Source: Bacteroidia bacterium (GTDB lineage Bacteria > Planctomycetota > Phycisphaerae > Phycisphaerales > SM1A02). Taken from it: 15,673 bases of DNA. The notes beneath the pieces were generated by a model. The model worked only from the letters and a program-made list of their open reading frames with translations. It was not told the DNA's origin and made no database searches. A program made the position numbers and the translations under genes. Positions 7,755 through 14,081 of the stretch are shown one piece after another; position 1 is the first letter of the stretch, and each line of letters starts with the position of its first letter. Where the stretch lies: positions 1 through 15,673 of the forward strand of contig JASGCG010000007.1 in assembly GCA_030054235.1 (NCBI GenBank), in the 5' to 3' direction.

Positions 7755-8290
7755 CGCGCCTTCCAGCTCTCGACCACGCGGTGCTCGATCGATCCGCCCG
7801 AGCAATCAATGTCGACCATGAAGAAGCCGCCGCGATGCGCCTGCACGTTGGGCCACATGATCGTGCGATCGGTCTCGGGGATTCCTGCCGACGCGACATC
7901 GGCGATGGGCACCCACACGAGCGTTCCTTCGTCGAACTCGTAGGCGGTCACCTCGTCGTGGCCGATCGGGCGCGTGGCCTCGAAGAGGAAGATCAGCCAG
8001 TGCTTCTCGCCTTGGTAGGCACGCTCGTTCACGATGCCCGTGAGCCGCAAGTCACGGTCGGAGAGCACCACGCCGCTCTCTTCGATCGCCTCGCGACGCG
8101 CGCACTCGTGCGGGCTCTCGCCCAGGCTGATCTCGACCTTGCCACCGATCGGCGAGTGCAGGCCGGCATTGGGCGCCTTGCGGCGGTGCAGGAGCAGCAG
8201 TCGCCCCTCGTGGTCGTAGAGGTAGACGAGCACCGCCACGCGGTACGGCAGCGCGGTCGGCTCGTAGCGCGGATGATCGACGTCGTTCAC
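7751..8290 (-). CDS. Nudix hydrolase
   Basis: The product has 179 residues. The start is a GTG at 8290 that overlaps the dapA stop as GTGA; no in-frame ATG lies near the domain start. The central Nudix box runs from 'GGKVEISLGES' through 'CARREAIEESGV', with the E-x7-REUxEExGU part intact. The stretch between the first Gly and the first Glu is two residues longer than the textbook Gx5E. The fold begins with 'YRVAVLVYLYDHEGRLLLLHRRK', read from about residue 16. Such enzymes cleave nucleoside diphosphates linked to another moiety; the substrate cannot be read from sequence. The C-terminal 'WPNVQAHRGGFFMVDID' is not a motif I can assign. It sits in the middle of a three-gene overlapping set, after dapA and before the membrane kinase, so all three are probably made from one message. 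Confidence 0.9.
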   Translation of the reverse strand: MNDVDHPRYEPTALPYRVAVLVYLYDHEGRLLLLHRRKAPNAGLHSPIGGKVEISLGESPHECARREAIEESGVVLSDRDLRLTGIVNERAYQGEKHWLIFLFEATRPIGHDEVTAYEFDEGTLVWVPIADVASAGIPETDRTIMWPNVQAHRGGFFMVDIDCSGGSIEHRVVESWKAR

Positions 8291-9201
8291 TGGATCGCCC
8301 CGGCGAAATCCGCCGCGGGCTCGAGGCCGACCGCGCGCAGGAGATCGCGCACGCGGGCGAGCCCGGTCGCAGGCAGCGCGCACATCGGCAGACGCAGCAC
8401 GCCGCTGTCTCGGCCGAGCACCTGCATGGCCGCCTTGATCGGGGCCGGATTCGTGTCGATCGTGAGCAGCCCGCGCGCGAGCGCGAAGAGCGAGGCATGC
8501 TCGGCTCGCGCCGCCGCGAAATCGTTGGACTGGGTCAGGGCGCACAGCCTGGCCACCCGCTCAGGAACGATGTTGCTGAGCACGCTGACGACGCCGACCG
8601 CACCCACCGCCGCGAAGGCGATCGTCAGCGTGTCGTCGCCCGACAGGATCGTGATCCCGCAGCGCTGGCGGATCTCGCTGGCGCTGTCCATGCTGCCGGT
8701 CGCTTCCTTGATCGCCACGATGTTGGGATGGCGCGCCAGGCGCTCGACCGTCTCGGGCGCGATCGCCACGCCGCAGCGGCCGGGGATGTTGTAGAGCATG
8801 ATCGGCAGGCTGCAGCTGTCGGCCACGGCCATGAAGTGCCGGTAGATCCCCTCCTGCGAGGGCTTGTTGTAGTAGGGCGCGACCTGCAGCGAGAGATCCG
8901 CGCCGAGTGCATGCGCCGAGCGGTGCAGGTGGATCGCGTGCTCGGTCGAGTTGCTGCCGGTGCCCGCCACGATCTGCAGGCCCAGCGGCTTGCCCACGCG
9001 CACGGCCGTCTCGATCACCGAAGCCTGCTCGCGTTCATTGAGCGTGGGCGCTTCGCCGGTGGTGCCGCAGGGCACGATGCCCGTGACGCCGCCGGCGGCT
9101 TGGAAGCGAATGTGCTCTTCGAGCCGAGCGAGGTCGATCGAACCATCCGTGGAGGAGAAGGGCGTGACGATGGCGGTGTAGGTGCCGAAGATCCGTGGCA
9201 T
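8287..9201 (-). CDS. dapA: 4-hydroxy-tetrahydrodipicolinate synthase
   Basis: The 304-residue product matches the DapA family in length and motifs. It condenses pyruvate with aspartate semialdehyde, the first committed step to diaminopimelate and lysine. Visible residues are 'GTTGEAPTL' with T47 and T48, 'YYNKP' with Y111, 'LYNIPGR' with Y137 and R142, and the Schiff-base lysine K165 in 'VAIKEATG'. These correspond to the catalytic Thr, Tyr, Arg and Lys of the E. coli enzyme. Related pyruvate aldolases share the fold and the Lys, but the presence of both Tyr residues and the Arg favours DapA. The ATG at 9201 follows a TACACT hexamer at 6 bases. The gene begins a unit with the Nudix and kinase genes and lies 39 bp after pdxJ on the same strand. 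Confidence 0.93.
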   Translation of the reverse strand: MPRIFGTYTAIVTPFSSTDGSIDLARLEEHIRFQAAGGVTGIVPCGTTGEAPTLNEREQASVIETAVRVGKPLGLQIVAGTGSNSTEHAIHLHRSAHALGADLSLQVAPYYNKPSQEGIYRHFMAVADSCSLPIMLYNIPGRCGVAIAPETVERLARHPNIVAIKEATGSMDSASEIRQRCGITILSGDDTLTIAFAAVGAVGVVSVLSNIVPERVARLCALTQSNDFAAARAEHASLFALARGLLTIDTNPAPIKAAMQVLGRDSGVLRLPMCALPATGLARVRDLLRAVGLEPAADFAGAIQ

Positions 9202-9207
9202 GCGGCC

Positions 9208-9213
9208 AGTGTA
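9208..9213 (-). promoter_or_regulatory. Putative -10 hexamer (TACACT) for the dapA, Nudix and kinase unit
   Basis: TACACT on the minus strand ends 6 bases before the ATG at 9201, inside the 39-bp gap after pdxJ. It suggests dapA has its own leaderless promoter, although read-through from the cys/pdxJ unit is possible because no terminator is visible in the gap. Confidence 0.42.
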
Positions 9214-9240
9214 CGACCCCGTGGCCGTAGCGCCGAGCGA

Positions 9241-9987
9241 TCAGCGGCCAGCAGCGCCCTCGAACATGAGCCGCTTCATCTCGCGCACCGCTTCGCGCAG
9301 CCCGGTGAAAACCGCCCGGCTCACGATCGCGTGGCCGATGTGCAGCTCGCGGATCCCCGGCAGCGCAGCGATCGGCTTCACGTTCTCGTAGTGGAGCGCA
9401 TGCCCCGCGTTGAAGCAGAGCCCGGCGGCGCAGGCATGGCGACCGGCCAGGGCGACCCGATCGAGCTCGGCCCGCGTTCGGGGACCGAGCCCCCCCTCGT
9501 CGTGCCAGGCATGCGCGTACGGCCCGGTGTGGATCTCGCAGACACCTGCGCCAATCCGCTGGGCGGCGTCGATCTGGTGCGGCAGCGCATCGATGAAGAC
9601 GCTCACGAGGATGCCCGCGTCGCGCAACCGGGCGACCTGCGCTGCCAGGGCCGGCTCCTGCCCCGCCACATCCAGGCCGCCCTCGGTCGTGACCTCGAAG
9701 CGCCCCTCGGGCACGAGCATGCAGAGCTGCGGCTTGATGCGCAAGGCGATCGCGACCATCTCGTCGGTCGCCGCCATCTCGAAGTTCAGCCTCGCCGGCA
9801 CCTCGGCGCGCAATCGCTCGACATCACGGTCTTGGATGTGCCGTCGGTCCTCGCGCAGGTGGAACGTGATGTGGTCCGCGCCGCCAGCAAGTGCCTCGTG
9901 TGCCGCCTGCACCGGGCAGGGTTCCCAGGTGCGGCGCGCCTGGCGCACCGTGGCGACGTGGTCGATGTTGCAGCCAAGTTCGATCAT
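9241..9987 (-). CDS. pdxJ: Pyridoxine 5'-phosphate synthase
   Basis: The 248-residue product is a typical PdxJ. The enzyme joins deoxyxylulose 5-phosphate with 3-amino-1-hydroxyacetone 1-phosphate to form pyridoxine 5'-phosphate in the DXP-dependent vitamin B6 route. Signature segments are 'NIDHVATVRQAR' (7-18), 'HLREDRRHIQDRD' (43-55), 'LNFEMAAT', 'HTGPYA' and the C-terminal 'NAGHALHYENV', all carrying conserved active-site His, Arg and Glu positions. The ATG at 9987 lies 9 bases after the cysNC stop with no promoter-like hexamer, so it is probably co-transcribed with cysD and cysNC. The pairing of vitamin B6 synthesis with sulfate activation is not one I recognise as standard. Confidence 0.95.
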   Translation of the reverse strand: MIELGCNIDHVATVRQARRTWEPCPVQAAHEALAGGADHITFHLREDRRHIQDRDVERLRAEVPARLNFEMAATDEMVAIALRIKPQLCMLVPEGRFEVTTEGGLDVAGQEPALAAQVARLRDAGILVSVFIDALPHQIDAAQRIGAGVCEIHTGPYAHAWHDEGGLGPRTRAELDRVALAGRHACAAGLCFNAGHALHYENVKPIAALPGIRELHIGHAIVSRAVFTGLREAVREMKRLMFEGAAGR

Positions 9988-9996
9988 GCGCGGATC

Positions 9997-11811
9997 TCAG
10001 GCGGATGTGCGGCGACCGATCAGTCCACGCGCGGCGAGTTGCGCCACGATGCCTGGAACGTCGAAGCCGTCGCTCGCGTGCACGAAGAGGCACCGGTCGG
10101 GACCGAGCAGCGCACGCGCGCGCTCGCGCACATCGTCCTGCGGGGCGACGAACGACATGACGACGATGCGCCCCTGCCCCATGAGCAGCCGTGCGACCTC
10201 GGCGGCACGTCGCAGGTTCTCGCTTCGATCGCCGGGCTCGAAGCCAAGATCCTTCGAGAGGCCGCTGCGCATGCCCTGGCCATCGAGGACGACGGCATCG
10301 TGACCGAGGTCCCACAGCGCGCGCTCGAGGGCAAACGCAGCCTCGGTCTTGCCGGTGTTCGGCGGGCCATGCAGGAGCACGCAGCACGGTCGCTGCGCCC
10401 ATCGGGCATCGCGCTCGGCCGCTGACACGCCGCTGACCGGCGAGGAGACCGAATCCAGCGCCTGGTCATCCCAGTGCGCGCCGCGCTCGGTCGGATCGCC
10501 GGTGCGGATCATGCCCGCGGCGGCCGTCGCGTTGCTCAACCGATCGATCAAGACGATCGCGCCGGTCCCGCGCGAGATCCGGTAGGGATCGAACGCCACC
10601 GGCTCCTCGCACTCGAGCTCCACGCGACCGATGTCATTGAGCGCCATCGACTCGGCCGGCTCGTGCGCGAGCGTGTCGACCTTGAGCCGATGGATCACGC
10701 GCACGACGCGTGCCGGGGTGATCCGCGTGCCGACCCGGCACAGCAGGCTCTGGCCGGCCACGAGCGGAGCATCGACCATCCAGACGAGATCCGCCACGAT
10801 GCGCCGCCCCACGCGCATGTCGCTGGCGCCGCCGAAGCACGCGATCACGTCGCCGCGGCTGCAGTCGACTTCGCGGTCAAGGCACAGCACGACGCTCTCA
10901 GGTGCCTGCCCGCGATCGAGATCACCGCCGTGCTCCTCGGGCCGGGCGATGCGGGCGACGCGCGCCTCGGTGCCACGCGGCATGATGCGCACGCGGTCGC
11001 CCACGCGCACGTCACCGCTGGTGATCTGGCCGGCGAAGCCGCGGAAATCAAGGTTCGGCCGCAGCACGACCTGGACCGGCATGCGGAAGGGATCGGCATC
11101 GCCAGGGCCGGGCAGCTCAACGCCTTCGAGCAGGTCCAGCAGTGCCGGGCCGGTGAACCAGGACATCACGTTGGATCGCCGGACGACGCCCTCGCCAGTG
11201 AGCGCACTCACCGGGAGCGCGACCGCATGCTCGATCCCGAGTCGTGCGCAGAACCCGAGGAATTCGGCCTCGATCTCGCGGAAGCGCGATTCGCCCCAGC
11301 CGACGAGGTCCATCTTGTTCACGGCGGCCACGACGTGGCGGATGCCGAGCATGGCGGCGATCGTGGCGTGCCGGCGCGTTTGCGTGGTCACGCCCGAGCG
11401 CGCATCGATCAGGCTGATCGCCAGCTGGCAGTGGCTCGCGCCGGTCGCCATGTTGCGCGTGTACTGCTCGTGGCCCGGGCAGTCGGCGATGATGAAGGCC
11501 CGGCGCGCGGTCGTGAAGTACCGCCACGCGACGTCGATGGTGATTCCCTGCTCGCGCTCGGCCTTGAGGCCATCGACCACGAGCGCCAGGTCGAGCCCGC
11601 CGCCGGTCGTGCCGTGCACGCGGCTGTCGGCCTCGAGCGCCTTGAGGTGATCCTCGTAGATGCGCCCGGTGTCGTGCAGGAGCCGACCGATCAGCGTGCT
11701 CTTGCCGTCGTCGACGTTGCCGCAGGTGAGCACGCGCAGGAGCTGCAGCCGCTCGTACCGTTCGAGCCAGCCGCGCAGGTCCTCGCCGGCGGTGAAGGTG
11801 GGCAGCGTCAT
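9997..11811 (-). CDS. cysN: Sulfate adenylyltransferase subunit 1 (CysN) fused to a degenerate APS-kinase-like domain
   Basis: The product has 604 residues. The ATG at 11811 overlaps the last base of the cysD stop (TGATG). Residues 1-430 form the CysN GTPase that drives APS synthesis with CysD: G1 'GNVDDGKS' (31-38), 'DCPGHEQY' (110-117), 'NKMD' (165-168), then the EF-Tu-like beta-barrels. Residues 470-604 align with CysC, including 'GPPNTGKT' (482-489), a valid but atypical Walker A, and 'GLSKDLGF' (517-524). The fused domain departs from working APS kinases: LDGDN is LDGQG (D to Q at 512), RHG is RSG, the phosphoserine of SP(Y/F) is Ala556, and the C-terminal segment with RDPKGLY, the basic KAR and FTG(I/V) is absent. 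pdxJ begins 9 bases later, so there is no room for a frameshifted remnant. The domain is probably not a competent APS kinase. Confidence 0.93.
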   Translation of the reverse strand: MTLPTFTAGEDLRGWLERYERLQLLRVLTCGNVDDGKSTLIGRLLHDTGRIYEDHLKALEADSRVHGTTGGGLDLALVVDGLKAEREQGITIDVAWRYFTTARRAFIIADCPGHEQYTRNMATGASHCQLAISLIDARSGVTTQTRRHATIAAMLGIRHVVAAVNKMDLVGWGESRFREIEAEFLGFCARLGIEHAVALPVSALTGEGVVRRSNVMSWFTGPALLDLLEGVELPGPGDADPFRMPVQVVLRPNLDFRGFAGQITSGDVRVGDRVRIMPRGTEARVARIARPEEHGGDLDRGQAPESVVLCLDREVDCSRGDVIACFGGASDMRVGRRIVADLVWMVDAPLVAGQSLLCRVGTRITPARVVRVIHRLKVDTLAHEPAESMALNDIGRVELECEEPVAFDPYRISRGTGAIVLIDRLSNATAAAGMIRTGDPTERGAHWDDQALDSVSSPVSGVSAAERDARWAQRPCCVLLHGPPNTGKTEAAFALERALWDLGHDAVVLDGQGMRSGLSKDLGFEPGDRSENLRRAAEVARLLMGQGRIVVMSFVAPQDDVRERARALLGPDRCLFVHASDGFDVPGIVAQLAARGLIGRRTSA

Positions 11812-12716
11812 CAGAAGTACCCCTCGCGCTTCTTCTCTTCCATGCTGCCGCTCTGGTCGTGGTCGATCAGACGGCCCTGGCGCTCGCTCGTGCGCGCCAG
11901 CAGCATCTCCTCGATGACCTTCTCGAGTGTGTCGGCATCGCTCTCGATCGCGCCCGAGAGCGGGTAGCACCCGAGCGTGCGGAACCGCACGCGACGTTGC
12001 ACGACACGTTCGCCGGGCTTCAGCGGCAGGCGCTCATCGTCGACCATGATCAGGGCGCCGTCGCGCTCGACGACCGGTCGCTCGCGCGCCATGTAGAGAT
12101 CGACCACCGGCAGCCGGTGCTTCCAGACGTAGAGCCAGACATCGAGCTCGGTCCAGTTGGAGAGCGGGAACACGCGCATGCTCTCGCCCGGATGCACGCG
12201 CGGGTTGTAGAGCGACCAGAGTTCCGGGCGCTGCCCCTTCGGGTCCCAGCGATGGTTCGCATCGCGGAAGGAGAAGATCCGCTCCTTCGCGCGGCTCTTC
12301 TCCTCGTCACGGCGCGCGCCGCCGATCGCGGCATCGAACCGGCCGGCCGACAGCGCCTGGCGCAGCGCGACCGTCTTCATCACGTCGGTGTGGACCTTGC
12401 TGCCATGCGTGACCGGCGAGATCCCCTGCGCGAGCCCCTCGCGGTTGATGTGCACCTGCAGGTCGAGCCCGAGGCGGGCAGCGGTCGCGTCGCGGAACGC
12501 GATCATCTCGCGGAACTTCCACGTCGTGTCGATGTGCAGCACCGGGAACGGCAGGCGGCCGGGCGCGAAGGCCTTCAGGGCCAGGTGCAGCAGCACGGTC
12601 GAGTCCTTGCCGATCGAGTACATCAGGACCGGGCGTTCGTAGCTCGCTGCGGTCTCGCGCAGGATGTGGATCGCCTCGGCTTCGAGTTCCTCAAGATGAG
12701 TCAGGGCATGCGCCAT
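11811..12716 (-). CDS. cysD: Sulfate adenylyltransferase subunit 2
   Basis: The 301-residue product is the catalytic subunit of ATP sulfurylase, which makes APS and pyrophosphate from ATP and sulfate with CysN. The PP-loop 'YSIGKDST' (33-40) is in the CysD form. 'HIDTTWKF', 'GGARRDEEKSRAKER' and the C-terminal 'GCYPLSGAIESDADTLEKVI' are family hallmarks, and it ends in 'EEKKREGYF', the usual CysD tail. The length agrees with the E. coli enzyme. The ATG at 12716 was chosen from homology (MAHALTHL then the first helix) and the TAGGCT hexamer 8 bases before it; the frame stays open far upstream but only as antisense of cysC. It heads the cysD, cysNC, pdxJ unit and is divergent from cysC over a 40-bp gap. 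Confidence 0.96.
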   Translation of the reverse strand: MAHALTHLEELEAEAIHILRETAASYERPVLMYSIGKDSTVLLHLALKAFAPGRLPFPVLHIDTTWKFREMIAFRDATAARLGLDLQVHINREGLAQGISPVTHGSKVHTDVMKTVALRQALSAGRFDAAIGGARRDEEKSRAKERIFSFRDANHRWDPKGQRPELWSLYNPRVHPGESMRVFPLSNWTELDVWLYVWKHRLPVVDLYMARERPVVERDGALIMVDDERLPLKPGERVVQRRVRFRTLGCYPLSGAIESDADTLEKVIEEMLLARTSERQGRLIDHDQSGSMEEKKREGYF

Positions 12717-12724
12717 GCGGCCGA

Positions 12725-12730
12725 AGCCTA
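12725..12730 (-). promoter_or_regulatory. Putative -10 hexamer (TAGGCT) for cysD
   Basis: TAGGCT on the minus strand ends 8 bases before the ATG at 12716. With its preceding C it contains CTAG, as does the facing cysC hexamer. Only 10 bases separate the two hexamers. Confidence 0.42.
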
Positions 12731-12740
12731 GACGATGTGC

Positions 12741-12746
12741 TAGCGT
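12741..12746 (+). promoter_or_regulatory. Putative -10 hexamer (TAGCGT) for cysC
   Basis: TAGCGT ends 10 bases before the ATG at 12757. The upstream side of this promoter would run over the cysD hexamer and start codon, so the two divergent promoters must overlap physically. Confidence 0.4.
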
Positions 12747-12756
12747 CCGCGCACCG

Positions 12757-13368
12757 ATGGATGGCGCTTCGCCCAACGTCGTCTGGCAGCATGGATCCGC
12801 GACGCCCGCGGATCGCGCGGCGTCCCTTGGCCGTCGCGGCTGCACGCTGTGGATGACCGGGCTCAGCGGTTCAGGCAAGAGCACGATCGCGCTCGCTGCC
12901 GAGCATGCGCTGCTCGCCGCGGGCCTGCCCGCGCTGGTGCTCGACGGCGACAACCTCCGCCACGGGCTCAGCGCCGGGCTTGGCTTCGATGAAGCCGGCC
13001 GTGCCGAAGCCGTGCGCCGCGCCGGCGAGGCTGCGCTTCTCGTCGCCGCGTCGGGCGCCATCGCCATCGTGAGCCTGGTGAGCCCGTACGAAGCCGATCG
13101 CGCGCGCGTGCGGGCGCGCCACGAGGCGAGCGGAGTCGCCTTCGCCGTCGTCCACGTCGATGCAACGCTCGCGGTCGCTGAATCGCGTGACCCCAAGGGG
13201 CTTTACAAGCGTGCGCGTGCCGGTGAACTCGAACGCTTCACGGGCGTGAGCGATCCGTACCAGGCCCCGACGTCGCCCGAGCTTCGTCTGGCCACCGACG
13301 CTGCGTCGATCGACTCGTGCGTCGCCGCGGTGGTCGCGCTCGCGCAGCGACTGGCCCGCCCCGAGTGA
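12757..13368 (+). CDS. cysC: Adenylyl-sulfate (APS) kinase
   Basis: The 203-residue product is a complete canonical APS kinase, making PAPS from APS and ATP. It starts with the family signature 'NVVWQHGSAT', then Walker A 'GLSGSGKST' (35-43), 'LDGDNLRHGL' (62-71), the Ser-Pro at 109-110 where the phosphoserine forms in homologues, 'RDPKGLYKRARAGE' (144-157) and 'FTGVSDPYQAP'. Every element missing from the CysN-fused domain is present here. The ATG at 12757 puts 'NVVW' at residues 7-10, the usual place; an in-frame ATG at 12715 would precede the putative -10. phoU follows after 35 bases. PAPS may feed reductive assimilation or sulfotransferases; neither is in this window. Confidence 0.96.
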   Translation: MDGASPNVVWQHGSATPADRAASLGRRGCTLWMTGLSGSGKSTIALAAEHALLAAGLPALVLDGDNLRHGLSAGLGFDEAGRAEAVRRAGEAALLVAASGAIAIVSLVSPYEADRARVRARHEASGVAFAVVHVDATLAVAESRDPKGLYKRARAGELERFTGVSDPYQAPTSPELRLATDAASIDSCVAAVVALAQRLARPE

Positions 13369-13391
13369 GCCGCCGGGCGCAGTCGCGCGGG

Positions 13392-13397
13392 TATCCT
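13392..13397 (+). promoter_or_regulatory. Putative -10 hexamer (TATCCT) for phoU
   Basis: TATCCT ends 6 bases before the ATG at 13404, in the 35-bp gap after cysC. It could give phoU and the next gene their own leaderless transcript in addition to read-through from cysC. Confidence 0.4.
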
Positions 13398-13403
13398 CCG
13401 GCA

Positions 13404-14081
13404 ATGGCCTTCGCCGCACGACTCGAGCAGCTCCGTTCCGACATCACCGCGCAGGGCGAACGCGTCCTGGGGTGCTGCTCGCTCGCCACCGAGTGCTACT
13501 TCGAGCACGATCAGGCCAAGGCCCACGCGGTCATCGCCGCCGACGATGCCATCGACAAGGCTGACGTCGAGATCGAGCGCGCGAGCATCCCGCTGCTGCA
13601 GATGGGCAACTCCGACGAGTACCAGGTCCGCAGCGTGCTCACGATCGTGAAGGTGAACAACGAGCTCGAGCGCATCGCCGATTGCGCGGTGAACATCGCC
13701 GAGCAGGTCGCCGGGCAGGCGCGCATGGACGAGCGGATCCCGCCCACCTTCCGCGTGATGGCCAACAGCGTGCTCGGCATGCTGCGCGATGCCAACCGCG
13801 CGCTGATCACGGGCAATCCCGATCTCGCGCGCCAGGTGCTGCTCTTCGACGACACCGTCGACCGCTTCAAGAACGAGATCCTGCTGCACGCGCAGGAGCA
13901 GGTCGCGCTTGGGCAGTTCAGCGTGCGCTTCGCGTTCCAGCTGACCAGCGTGACCCGCAGCGTGGAGCGCATCGCCGACCACTGCACGAACATCTGCGAG
14001 CAGGTGATCTACGTCGAGACCGGCAAGATCGTCCGCCACCGTCCCGAAGGCTGGTCCGAGCCCGAGCGCCCGCAGCCATGA
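13404..14081 (+). CDS. phoU: PhoU-like phosphate signalling protein
   Basis: The 225-residue product is all-helical, with the two-bundle repeat of the PhoU family. The metal-binding motifs are visible in both halves: 'NNELERIADCAVNIAEQV' in the first (about residues 87-104) and 'SVERIADHCTNICEQVIYV' in the second (about 190-208). PhoU proteins restrain the PstSCAB phosphate transporter and its sensor kinase and affect phosphate homeostasis. No pst or phoR/phoB gene is next to it. The ATG at 13404 places the first helix ('MAFAARLEQL') at the very N-terminus. Its stop overlaps the next gene's start (ATGA), a sign of translational coupling with the UDP-sugar pyrophosphorylase. The family assignment is firm; the partner transporter is unknown. 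Confidence 0.92.
   Translation: MAFAARLEQLRSDITAQGERVLGCCSLATECYFEHDQAKAHAVIAADDAIDKADVEIERASIPLLQMGNSDEYQVRSVLTIVKVNNELERIADCAVNIAEQVAGQARMDERIPPTFRVMANSVLGMLRDANRALITGNPDLARQVLLFDDTVDRFKNEILLHAQEQVALGQFSVRFAFQLTSVTRSVERIADHCTNICEQVIYVETGKIVRHRPEGWSEPERPQP

Noticed and set aside
5538..7943. An 801-codon plus-strand open frame opposite the kinase gene
   Set aside because: Same cause: no recognisable domain, and it runs across the junction of two real minus-strand genes.
8497..10425. A 642-codon plus-strand open frame opposite dapA, pdxJ and the end of cysNC
   Set aside because: It spans three well-supported minus-strand genes and both gaps between them and shows no motif.
11811..13196. Extended cysD reading frame reaching far upstream of 12716
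   Set aside because: The extra 160 codons are antisense of cysC; homology and the promoter-like hexamer place the start at 12716.
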